The notes beneath the pieces were generated by a model. That model worked only from the letters and a program-made list of their open reading frames with translations, did no database searches and was not told where the DNA came from. A DNA stretch of 64,000 nt from assembly GCA_934454145.1 (NCBI GenBank), contig CAKSFT010000008.1, forward strand, positions 1 through 64,000, written 5' to 3'. This DNA is from an uncultured Clostridia bacterium. Its GTDB lineage: Bacteria > Bacillota > Clostridia > UBA1381. Of the stretch, positions 45,101 through 52,886 are shown piece after piece (the stretch's first letter is position 1; each line of letters opens with the position of its first letter). Position numbers and translations under genes: made by a program.

Positions 45101-45320
45101 GCTTGACGTAATCAGGAGCGGAATGATAGACTTCATAGTGGATATTCCGCAAAAGGGCAACGACACAAACCGTGACGGTTTCAAGATAAGGAGAACGGCG
45201 ATTGAGTGCTCGATTTCCATTATGACGTCACTTGATACGCTTTCTGCGCTTGTGCGCGTCATGGAGGAAAAATATACACCTGAAAAAACAGAAGTTTTTG
45301 CAGTGAATGACATAGAATAA
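42108..45320 (+). CDS. carB: carbamoyl-phosphate synthase large subunit
   Basis: 1070 residues, full length. It makes carbamoyl phosphate from bicarbonate, ammonia and two ATP. Two homologous ATP-grasp halves are evident, each opening with [21 protein letters not shown] or [20 protein letters not shown]. The C-terminal allosteric MGS-like domain (residues about 940-1070) holds [11 protein letters not shown]. It overlaps no gene and ends before a long terminator. It forms an operon with carA. Confidence 0.98.
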   Translation: [1070 protein letters not shown]

Positions 45321-45329
45321 AAGCTGAAA

Positions 45330-45374
45330 AATCAGCCGCGGCAAAATGAACGAATTTTGCCGCGGCTGATTTTA
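45330..45374 (+). terminator. terminator of carAB
   Basis: An 18-base stem: 45330-45347 (AATCAGCCGCGGCAAAAT) with 45354-45371, loop GAACGA, then TTTATT. Confidence 0.9.
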
Positions 45375-45439
45375 TTAGTGTGGGCGAAAGGGCATTTGTT
45401 TTGTGTCAGTGGTTCCGCAAAAAAAATATTGGAAAATTG

Positions 45440-45491
45440 TTGACAAATGGAATCGTCGGTATTATAATATAACTAACGAACATTAGTTAGT
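45440..45491 (+). promoter_or_regulatory. TetR promoter and operator
   Basis: TTGACA (45440-45445), 17 bases, TATAAT (45463-45468): perfect. A 20-base imperfect palindrome from ACTAAC (45472) to TTAGT (45491), 16 of 20 positions symmetric, covers the transcript start just before the GGAGG. Self-repression is expected. Confidence 0.8.
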
Positions 45492-45500
45492 GGAGGGGCC

Positions 45501-46148
45501 ATGAAAAAGGAAGATACCAAAAAGAGAATTATCGAAAAAGCGCTGGAATTGTTTTCTGCCGAAGGATATGATTCTGTCAGTGTCGGGAGCATTGCAAAAG
45601 CGGTGGGAATAAAAGCGCCGTCCTTGTATAATCATTATCCGTCGAAACAGGCTATTTTTGATGCAATCGTCAAAGATACGGCAGAGCAATATGAAAAATA
45701 CACCGGTCAAATTGATATCCATGTACAGAATTCGGATATGGATATTTGTGTTTTTTCCGGGATTTCGGAGGATTTGCTTATCAAAAAGGTGCAGGAGATT
45801 TTCTTGTACTCTTTGTATGATAAAACCATAGGGCGTTTCCGGCGCATGATGACAATTGAGCAGTTTCGCTCGCCGCGGCTTTCGGAGCTTTATTCAAAAC
45901 GTTATGTAGAGCGTCTTGTGGATTATCATTCGGGGATTTTTCAAAAGCTTATCGCAAAAGGGGAAATAAGGAACGAAAACCCGCGGACGATTGCAATGAT
46001 GTATGTGGCGCCGATTATGACATTGCTGGGGATTTGCGACCGCCAGCCGAAAAGAGAAGAAGAATGTCTGGAAAAATTGGATGCGCATGTGCGGCTTTTC
46101 TTCCGCATGTTCAATTCTTCGGGAAGAGAAGAAAACAGACAAAATTGA
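45501..46148 (+). CDS. TetR-family repressor
   Basis: 215 residues. The N-terminal HTH matches the family: KKRIIEKALELFSAEGYDSVSVGSIAKAVGI...SLYNHYPSKQAIFDAI. The C-terminal ligand domain is not assignable. GGAGGGG lies just before the ATG, on a very short leader. Genes that should be its targets directly downstream are truncated fragments, so the remaining regulon is unclear. The palindromic operator lies in its own promoter. Confidence 0.92.
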   Translation: MKKEDTKKRIIEKALELFSAEGYDSVSVGSIAKAVGIKAPSLYNHYPSKQAIFDAIVKDTAEQYEKYTGQIDIHVQNSDMDICVFSGISEDLLIKKVQEIFLYSLYDKTIGRFRRMMTIEQFRSPRLSELYSKRYVERLVDYHSGIFQKLIAKGEIRNENPRTIAMMYVAPIMTLLGICDRQPKREEECLEKLDAHVRLFFRMFNSSGREENRQN

Positions 46149-46160
46149 GAGGGATAAAAA

Positions 46161-46346
46161 ATGAATAATAAGTTGAGTTTCAGAAATGCGGAGAGAGGGG
46201 ATATACCTCTTATCCTGCAGTTTATCAAAGACCTTGCGGCATATGAAAAGATGTCGGACGAAGTCGTGGCTGACGAGGCAACGCTTGACACATGGATTTG
46301 GCAAAAGAGTAAAATCTGCGTGGCATGGCAATATATGTTTTTATGA
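46161..46346 (+). pseudogene. GNAT acetyltransferase, N-terminal fragment
   Basis: The first 45 or so residues (LSFRNAERGDIPLILQFIKDLAAYEKMSDEVVADEATLDTWIW, read in two halves) match the N-terminus of GNAT acetyltransferases of the diamine type. The frame then leaves the family, continues QKSKICVAW and stops after 61 residues, where full members have about 150-160. Start ATG 46161, 12 bases after the tetR stop. It is a remnant of a deletion. Confidence 0.75.
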
Positions 46347-46374
46347 TATACTCTGACGGAAGGAGTCGGTTTAT

Positions 46375-46899
46375 GTGAATATAACACTTATCAGGGCAAC
46401 AAGAAGAAAAAACAGCAGTACATACAATGCGGCAAAATACTTTATCTCAAAGCTCGGCAATGTGGGCGAGGTTTTTGAATTTACTCTCCCTGACGATATG
46501 CCTCATGTTTGCCGCGGGTGTTATCTTTGCCTGGAGGGCAAGGAGGAAAAATGCGGAGGATATGAGTACCTGAAACCAATCAATGACGCTTTTGCAAAGT
46601 CACAGCTTATAATATTCTGCACACCCGTCTGGTGTTTTCATGCACCGGGACAAATCAAATCATTTTTTGATCATTACGGTTTCAGATGGCTTGTTCACCG
46701 CCCGGATTTTGACATGATGAACAAGCAGGCGGTAATTATTGCGACGGCGGGCGGCGGGGGACTTAAATCCGCCGTGAAAGATGTAAAAGACAGCATGGAC
46801 TATTGGGGTGTGGCAAGGACATACACTGTTACACAATCGGGTAAGGCACATTGTCCCGGACACGCCCTCCGTTGCCGGGAAGTCGCACAGATTTTATGA
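46375..46899 (+). pseudogene. flavodoxin-like NAD(P)H reductase, C-terminally truncated
   Basis: 174 residues from a GTG (AAGGAG upstream). The family is clear: NITLIRATRRKNSSTYNAAKYF, CRGCYLCLEG, IIFCTPVWCFHAPGQIKSFFDH and AGGGGLKSAVKDVKDSMDYWGV. These are FMN-dependent reductases. After YTVTQSGKAHCPGH the sequence stops matching and runs into the frame that precedes a GNAT C-terminus. The end of the protein is therefore lost. It may still fold, but it is probably not functional. Confidence 0.72.
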
Positions 46900-46996
46900 A
46901 CGTGCCGGTTTTTGCAAAACGGAAAAGGCGCATATCCCGATAAAGTATGAGTATCCGGACAGACAGTCAATTCTGTATATGCCGGATTTGCAATAA
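46859..46996 (+). pseudogene. GNAT acetyltransferase, C-terminal fragment
   Basis: In a different frame from the flavodoxin-like gene, SHRFYERAGFCKTEKAHI and then YEYPDRQSILYMPDL form the typical end of a GNAT domain (FYE-x-x-GF motif). It lacks its own start. Whether it belongs to the same ancestral gene as the N-terminal fragment is unclear; about 70 residues between them are missing. Confidence 0.65.
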
Positions 46997-47034
46997 CATA
47001 GTTTTGACAGCCATAACCGTCAGTAAAACGGCGG

Positions 47035-48297
47035 TTATGGCTGTTTTTTTGTTTCGCAAAAGTCTTTGTAAAGATATAGTGAACCGCAAATCGCTGTCAT
47101 GTCGGTGCCGCACTTTGAAACAGCCTCCGCAATGTCGGCACATGGCTCGGACAGTATGCCGGCGGAAACGATTTTGCCGCACAAGTCTGCTGCTGTCATG
47201 GAACGCGGGTTATCTTTTACCGCCACGGTGTATATCTTTTCAAGATGAGGAATATTTTGCAGTTCGGCAATCGATGCCGACACGTCTTTGTCGCCCATGC
47301 TTGCCATAATCAGTGATTTTGTTTCGGTCGGGAAATATCGTTTCAGGCCGTTTACAAATGACCTCATGCCGTCCGCGTTGTGCGCACCGTCAAAAATGGT
47401 GAGAGGGTTCTCAGATACAATTTCAAACCTTGCGGTGTTTCTTGCCTGTTCGATTCCGCGGCGTATATGTTCTTCTGGGATTTTCAGATATTTTGCCGTT
47501 TCGATTGCCGCCGCGGCGTTGTCAAGCTGGTGCAGCCCAAGCATTGAACAATGCAGTCCTTTTAAATCTTTATAATCAAAATATTCACCCAAACGACTGC
47601 GCGAAACAGACTTTGCCGCGGCGGTGCATATCAGTGTGTTTTTGCGTTCTTTGCACACTTTTTGCAAAACAGCCAGTGCCTCCGGGCTTTGGCGCGCGGT
47701 CACCGTACAGCCTAAGCCGGAATTGGGTGTTTTTATGATTCCTGCTTTTTCTTTTGCAATTTTTTCAATGGTGTCCCCCAGGTATTGCATGTGGTCCATG
47801 GCGATGTGGGTGATGACGCAAGCAAGGGGAGCCGGGATAATATTTGTTGCATCACGTGTGCCGCCAAGCCCTGTTTCAAGCACAATAATGTCGCAGTCTT
47901 TCTGCAAAAAATAAAGAAAGGCGGCAGCTGTCCATATTTCAAACTGTGTGGGCGGCTCGCCGAGTTCCGTTTCGGTGAGGTGCGCGGCTTTTTTTACTTC
48001 CGACAAAAGCCGTGAAAGCTCTGCCTGTGAAATTTGTTCGCCGTCAACGGTGATTCTTTCACATACGTCTATAAGATTTGGGGATATATATTTGCCTGTC
48101 TTAAGCCCGTATGACGAAAATATGCATTGCAAAAATGCCGAAACGGAGCCCTTGCCGTTTGTCCCGGCAATGTGGACAAATTTTAGTTTGTTTTGCGGAT
48201 TGCCCAGATGGCAGAGCAGATTTTCAATACTTTCAAGCCTGAGCCTTGCGATTGCCTGAAAGCTGTTGGCATAGTTGTTAAATTCTTCCTGTTTCAT
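47035..48297 (-). CDS. folC: bifunctional folylpolyglutamate/dihydrofolate synthase
   Basis: 420 residues, the usual length. It adds glutamates to tetrahydrofolate and may join dihydropteroate with glutamate. P-loop HIAGTNGKGSVSAFL near 43-57, then TGKYISPNL, ETGLGGTRDATN and FDGAHNADGMRSF mark the Mur-ligase-like family. The start codon overlaps the folT stop (ATGA). It is co-expressed with the folate transporter component under the tetrahydrofolate riboswitch. Confidence 0.95.
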   Translation of the reverse strand: MKQEEFNNYANSFQAIARLRLESIENLLCHLGNPQNKLKFVHIAGTNGKGSVSAFLQCIFSSYGLKTGKYISPNLIDVCERITVDGEQISQAELSRLLSEVKKAAHLTETELGEPPTQFEIWTAAAFLYFLQKDCDIIVLETGLGGTRDATNIIPAPLACVITHIAMDHMQYLGDTIEKIAKEKAGIIKTPNSGLGCTVTARQSPEALAVLQKVCKERKNTLICTAAAKSVSRSRLGEYFDYKDLKGLHCSMLGLHQLDNAAAAIETAKYLKIPEEHIRRGIEQARNTARFEIVSENPLTIFDGAHNADGMRSFVNGLKRYFPTETKSLIMASMGDKDVSASIAELQNIPHLEKIYTVAVKDNPRSMTAADLCGKIVSAGILSEPCADIAEAVSKCGTDMTAICGSLYLYKDFCETKKQP

Positions 48298-48842
48298 TTG
48301 CGGATACCTCCCGAAATTTTTTTGAGTGTGTCAGAATATGTGACAATAAAAAACATACCGAGAGCCTGGAGGAGAGTGTTTATTCCTGCGGCAGGCAGGC
48401 GGAGAAAAATCATTTCCTTATATCCCAGATTCATGACAGGCATCAAAAAATATGATGTCAGGAAAATATGCAGAAAAATAATCTGGAAGAGCACACAGGA
48501 AAATCCCGAAACATACCCTCTTGCGGATTTGCTCAGATTTTTCAGGAATAATCCGTAAGAAAAGCCGTACAAAAATTCCACAAAGGTTATCTGCGGCATA
48601 AAAAATGCGACAGGGTTGAAAAAATATGCAAGCAAATCCGCAAGAATCCCTATCAGACCGCCAAACAGCGGACCGAACAACATGGAGGAAACCGCAATGG
48701 GCAAAAATTTGGTGGGTATTTTTATCGCATTCCCTATGCGGAAGGTGAAGAACATTGACATCACAACAGTTATCGCCAGAAGCATTGCCATGGTGCAAAG
48801 TTCACGTGAATTGAGTTTTCTGAGTCCTAAAAATTTTTTCAT
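48294..48842 (-). CDS. folT: folate ECF transporter S component
   Basis: 182 residues from ATG 48842 (AGAAAGGAC upstream, inside a hairpin). Five to six membrane helices. RELCTMAMLLAITVVMSMFFTFRIG, then IPTKFLPIAVSSMLFGPLFGG and the ITFVEFLYGF segment fit FolT, the folate-binding subunit that works with the shared ECF energising module. The stop overlaps folC by four bases. Control by a tetrahydrofolate riboswitch upstream supports the call. Confidence 0.93.
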   Translation of the reverse strand: MKKFLGLRKLNSRELCTMAMLLAITVVMSMFFTFRIGNAIKIPTKFLPIAVSSMLFGPLFGGLIGILADLLAYFFNPVAFFMPQITFVEFLYGFSYGLFLKNLSKSARGYVSGFSCVLFQIIFLHIFLTSYFLMPVMNLGYKEMIFLRLPAAGINTLLQALGMFFIVTYSDTLKKISGGIRK

Positions 48843-48850
48843 AATAAAAA

Positions 48851-48878
48851 GTCCTTTCTGCAAATCACTGCAAAAAGG
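48851..48878 (-). promoter_or_regulatory. ribosome-site hairpin of folT (riboswitch expression platform)
   Basis: On the transcript the folT ribosome site (48851-48858 in the complement) pairs with a stretch at 48869-48878: CCTTT with AAAGG and TGCA with TGCA around one mismatch. It suggests that the upstream riboswitch acts on translation start. Confidence 0.6.
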
Positions 48879-48902
48879 TACCTCAAAAAATATATCTGAT
48901 TG

Positions 48903-49000
48903 CAGCAACGGAATGCGGAAACAACACCGCAGACACGAGGTCTTTCGTAGAAAAGGCAACTTCCCGTCCTTTTCTCACTTAACGCGCTGATTCCTACTTT
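48903..49000 (-). ncRNA. tetrahydrofolate (THF) riboswitch
   Basis: Conserved blocks of the folT-associated THF aptamer appear in order on the minus strand: GCGCGTTAAGTG (48976-48987 in the complement), GGGAAGTTG, ACGAA, and GCGGTG with the closing TTTCCGCATTCC. Opposing GGAAT and ATTCC close the first stem. The family is known upstream of folT in Clostridia. High folate should lower folT-folC expression. Confidence 0.88.
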
Positions 49001-49071
49001 GCTAAAAAATATGATATCACAGATTGCGTGATATGTCAACACAAATTTGCCGGGTGATGCAGGAAAATTTA

Positions 49072-49100
49072 TTGACAGAAAATAAAAAAAATGATAGAAT
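49072..49100 (+). promoter_or_regulatory. promoter of the ABC exporter genes
   Basis: TTGACA (49072-49077), 17 bases, TAGAAT (49095-49100). Confidence 0.82.
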
Positions 49101-49131
49101 TATGAAGAATTACATGAAAGAGGACAAAAAT

Positions 49132-50835
49132 ATGAAAATATACAAATATCTTTTAAAATATTGGTATTTTGCACTTCTGGCGCCTTTATGCATGATTCTG
49201 GAGGTGTCAATGGACCTTGTACAGCCCAGCCTGATGTCGGGGATTATCGATAAAGGCGTAGTGGGCGGAGATGTTTCCTTTATATTGAAAACCGGAGTGC
49301 GCATGCTTGGCTTTGCGGTGCTTGGCGGAATCGGCGGAGTCTTGTCGGGAGTTTTTACAAATTTTGCGGCACAGAATTTCGGCAATGATTTGAGGAAAAA
49401 GTCATATGAATGTGTCATGCACTTTTCTTTCCAGCAGACAGACAAGTTTACGGCAGGGTCGCTGGTTACGCGGTTGACAAATGACATCGCAATGGTGCAG
49501 GACTTTGTTTCTGTTGCGCTGAGAATGTTTGTGCGCTCATTTTTTATGTTTGCCGGCGGGATTTTTATGATGCTTTCGCTCAACCTTACATACGGCGTGG
49601 TTATGGCATGCATTCTGCCGCTTCAGGCGGCGGTCATTTTTGTGACGCTCAGGGTTGTCAGCCCGGTGTATGCAATTGTGCAGAAAAAACTTGACAAGGT
49701 AAATTCCGTTGTCCAGGAAAATGTGTCGGGGGCGAGGGTTGTAAAGGCATATGTGAAGGAAGAATATGAAAAGAAAAGATTTGAGGACGCAAATGGCGGG
49801 TTGATGACGACAAATCTGAAGGTTGCGCGTGCAATGGCAGTTATGGGGCCTGTGATGATGATTTTGATGAATCTTGCCTCTGTCGGCATAATCTGCATCG
49901 GAGGATTTTCGGCAGTGGACGGAAACGGAATCGGCACTGTCATGGCAGGTGTGAACTATGCCACGATGATAGTGCATTCCCTTATGATGATAAGCATGAT
50001 GTTTCAGAGTGTGACGAGGGCAATGGCGTCCGCAAACAGAATTTCCGAAATTATCGCAACTGTGCCGGTGATAAAAAGCGGCAATGCCGCACCAAAAGAG
50101 CATGGCGGCGAAGTGGAGTTTGACAATGTGGGGTTTTATTATCCGGGTTGCCACGGACAGCCGATTTTGCAAAACATCAGTTTCGGGGCAAAAAAGGGAG
50201 AATTTGTCGCTGTGCTCGGCGTCACGGGCGCCGGGAAAACGTCGCTTGTGAATCTGATTCCGCGTTTTTATGACGTTACACAAGGGACAGTAAAAGTGGA
50301 CGGGGAAGACGTGAGAAATTTTGACCTTGATGATTTGAGAAGCCGAATCGGTATTGTCATGCAAAAAAGCGAGCTTTATGCCGGGACGATTGCCGAAAAT
50401 ATACGGCGCGGCAGGGAAAATGCGGATTTTGATGAAATAAGGAAGGCGGCGCGCATTGCGCAGGCAGAGGAATTTATAGAAGGTTTCGGCGAAGGGTATG
50501 ACACGCTTATTGGGGAAAAGGGAGCGTCGCTCTCCGGGGGACAAAAGCAGAGAATCTGTATTGCCAGGGCAATAATCAGAAAACCGGAATTTTTGATTCT
50601 GGACGATGCCGCGTCGGCACTTGACCTTGGGACGGAAAAACGTCTGTATGCAGCAATGAGAGAAAACCTTTCGGACACCACGGTTATAATGATTGCCCAG
50701 CGCATCGCCTCTGTCAAGCATGCCGACAGGATACTTGTTTTGGAAAACGGAACGATTTCCGCACAGGGTACGCATGAGGAATTGATGCAAAAAAGCGAAA
50801 TTTATAAAGATATTTACAATTCACAGGTGCACTGA
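49132..50835 (+). CDS. ABC exporter half, degenerate-site subunit
   Basis: 567 residues from ATG 49132 (GAGG nine bases upstream and a promoter at 49072-49100). Six membrane helices, then a nucleotide-binding domain with Walker A GVTGAGKT at about 363-370, signature LSGGQKQR and Walker B FLILDDAAS. The catalytic Glu after Walker B is Asp, as in the degenerate site of heterodimeric exporters. The partner follows after 17 bases. Transport of drugs, lipids or peptides cannot be told apart. Confidence 0.93.
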   Translation: MKIYKYLLKYWYFALLAPLCMILEVSMDLVQPSLMSGIIDKGVVGGDVSFILKTGVRMLGFAVLGGIGGVLSGVFTNFAAQNFGNDLRKKSYECVMHFSFQQTDKFTAGSLVTRLTNDIAMVQDFVSVALRMFVRSFFMFAGGIFMMLSLNLTYGVVMACILPLQAAVIFVTLRVVSPVYAIVQKKLDKVNSVVQENVSGARVVKAYVKEEYEKKRFEDANGGLMTTNLKVARAMAVMGPVMMILMNLASVGIICIGGFSAVDGNGIGTVMAGVNYATMIVHSLMMISMMFQSVTRAMASANRISEIIATVPVIKSGNAAPKEHGGEVEFDNVGFYYPGCHGQPILQNISFGAKKGEFVAVLGVTGAGKTSLVNLIPRFYDVTQGTVKVDGEDVRNFDLDDLRSRIGIVMQKSELYAGTIAENIRRGRENADFDEIRKAARIAQAEEFIEGFGEGYDTLIGEKGASLSGGQKQRICIARAIIRKPEFLILDDAASALDLGTEKRLYAAMRENLSDTTVIMIAQRIASVKHADRILVLENGTISAQGTHEELMQKSEIYKDIYNSQVH

Positions 50836-50852
50836 GAAAGGGAGGTTTTAGT

Positions 50853-52694
50853 ATGAATAAAACAAAAGAACAGCCAAGACCTCCTGTCGGCATGCCCGGC
50901 GGAAGGGGCAGGGGACCCGGGACAATGATGCGCCAAAAAGAAAAGCCGAAAGATGCAAAAAAGATCTTGAAAAAACTGATAAACTATATATCGGCAAACA
51001 GATATCTGTTTTATATGCTGATATTGGTGATGGTTGCAATAACTATGCTGAACCTGGCGATACCGAGCATTCAGGGGGCGGCGATAAACACCATTCATAT
51101 AGAGTCGGGGAAGGTGACACTTGACAGGCACAGATTTGTTGCTTTGCTTGTTTTACTTGTTTGTTTCTATATTTTGTCCTCTTTTTTTCAATATTTGCAG
51201 GGAATCTTTTCGGCAAGGCTTTCGCAGACGACCGTACGCGACATGCGCCGTGATTTGTTTGCAAAAATCGTAAAATTGCCGATAAAATATCTGGACACAC
51301 ATCAGCACGGGGATTTGATGAGCCGCATGACAAATGATGTGGAAAATATTTCAAACAGTATTTCACAATCCATAGGTTCGCTCATATCCGGAGGACTGAC
51401 GGTTGTCGGAACATTGGTGATTATGCTGTGCTACAGCCCTGCGCTGACGGCTGTAAGCATGATAACGATTTTTCTCACCATGCTGACCTCCGGTTTTATG
51501 TCAAAGAAAATGAGAAAGTTTTTCTCGCGTCAGCAGAAGCTTATGGGAAGCCTGAACGGACACATCGAAGAAACAGTGACAGGACTGCACACCATTTCGG
51601 CATTTGGCAGAGAGGGCGCGGAATGTACGGAATTTGACAAGATAAGCGATAACCTGAAAGATTGCGCGATAAGAGCGCAGATTCTGGGCGGTTCTATGGG
51701 GCCGCTGATGAATGTGATTTCAAATCTTGGGTTTTTGCTGGTCGCGGCGGCAGGCGGATATTTTGCGTGGAAAAACGTAATAGCAATCGGGACAATACAG
51801 GCATTTTTGATGTATACAAAGCAATTTTCACGGCCTGTCAATGAGATTGCAAATCAATTTGCACAGATACAGACCGCGCTTGCCGGGGCAGAACGCATTT
51901 TTGATGTTATTGAACAGCCGAATGAGCGTGATGACGGCACGGCAAAGGCGGAAGTGTGCGGAAGGGTTGACTTTAACAATGTCAATTTTTCTTATGTGAA
52001 GGGTGAGCAAGTGCTCAAAAATTTTGATTTGCATGTACAAAAGGGAGAGAAAATCGCATTGGTTGGCGCGACAGGCTCGGGGAAAACGACGGTTGTGAAT
52101 CTGCTGACGGGATTTTATGACCCGGACGGAGGCAACATTGAGATTGACGGCGTTGACATAAGAAATATGCCCAAAAGTGACCTGAGGAAAAACATAGCCA
52201 TTGTTTTGCAGGACACGGTGCTTTTTTCGGACACGGCGGCAAACAATATAAGGTATGGCAGAGAGGACGCGGATTTTGAGGACATATGCCAAGCCGCAAA
52301 AACTGCCAACGCAGACGTATTTATCGAACGTCTGCGTGATGGCTATGACACTGTTCTCACAGAATCGGGCGCAAACCTCAGCCAGGGACAACGCCAGCTT
52401 ATGTCCATTGCAAGGGCAGTGCTTGCCAATCCAAAAATTCTGATTCTGGACGAGGCAACATCGAGTGTGGACACCAGGACGGAAATGCATATCCAGCAGG
52501 CGATGATTGCCTTGATGAAAAACCGCACAAGCATAATCATTGCACACAGACTTTCGACAATCCGTGACGCAGACGTGATTGTCGTCATTGAACACGGACA
52601 GATTGCCGAAATGGGCGGACATGATGAGCTGCTGCAGAGAAAAGGCTGTTATTATAATTTGTATCAAAATCAGTTTGAAGGAAGAAAAACATAA
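50853..52694 (+). CDS. ABC exporter half, catalytic-site subunit
   Basis: 613 residues. A Gly/Arg/Pro-rich N-terminal tail of about 40 residues is followed by six membrane helices and a nucleotide-binding domain: Walker A GATGSGKT, signature LSQGQRQ and Walker B ILILDEATSSVD with the catalytic Glu. With the upstream gene it forms a heterodimer of the BmrC/BmrD or TM287/TM288 type, with asymmetric ATP sites. AAAGGGAGG precedes the ATG. Confidence 0.94.
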   Translation: MNKTKEQPRPPVGMPGGRGRGPGTMMRQKEKPKDAKKILKKLINYISANRYLFYMLILVMVAITMLNLAIPSIQGAAINTIHIESGKVTLDRHRFVALLVLLVCFYILSSFFQYLQGIFSARLSQTTVRDMRRDLFAKIVKLPIKYLDTHQHGDLMSRMTNDVENISNSISQSIGSLISGGLTVVGTLVIMLCYSPALTAVSMITIFLTMLTSGFMSKKMRKFFSRQQKLMGSLNGHIEETVTGLHTISAFGREGAECTEFDKISDNLKDCAIRAQILGGSMGPLMNVISNLGFLLVAAAGGYFAWKNVIAIGTIQAFLMYTKQFSRPVNEIANQFAQIQTALAGAERIFDVIEQPNERDDGTAKAEVCGRVDFNNVNFSYVKGEQVLKNFDLHVQKGEKIALVGATGSGKTTVVNLLTGFYDPDGGNIEIDGVDIRNMPKSDLRKNIAIVLQDTVLFSDTAANNIRYGREDADFEDICQAAKTANADVFIERLRDGYDTVLTESGANLSQGQRQLMSIARAVLANPKILILDEATSSVDTRTEMHIQQAMIALMKNRTSIIIAHRLSTIRDADVIVVIEHGQIAEMGGHDELLQRKGCYYNLYQNQFEGRKT

Positions 52695-52755
52695 TCCAAA
52701 TGTGACAAAATTGTAAACAATGTAAAGAATTTGCAATATATTTCGAAATAAGGTA

Positions 52756-52784
52756 TTGATTTTTGCGTTTGGGCATGGTATAAT
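52756..52784 (+). promoter_or_regulatory. promoter of murA
   Basis: TTGATT (52756-52761), 17 bases, TATAAT (52779-52784). The leader is about 95 bases. Confidence 0.75.
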
Positions 52785-52886
52785 GATTGTTATGATACCG
52801 TGCACGCTGTGCGGGTCATACAATCACAAATCCGCCCGGATTTCATATTATGTATTACTAATATGGAATTTGGAGGTGTCCTCTAT

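Noticed and set aside
46161..46996. A single GNAT gene interrupted by a flavodoxin gene insertion
   Set aside because: The head and tail fragments together lack about 70 residues and the flavodoxin-like gene is itself truncated, so a clean insertion does not explain the locus.
49537..50790. 417-residue open frame on the minus strand
   Set aside because: Antisense to the first ABC exporter gene; no start signal.
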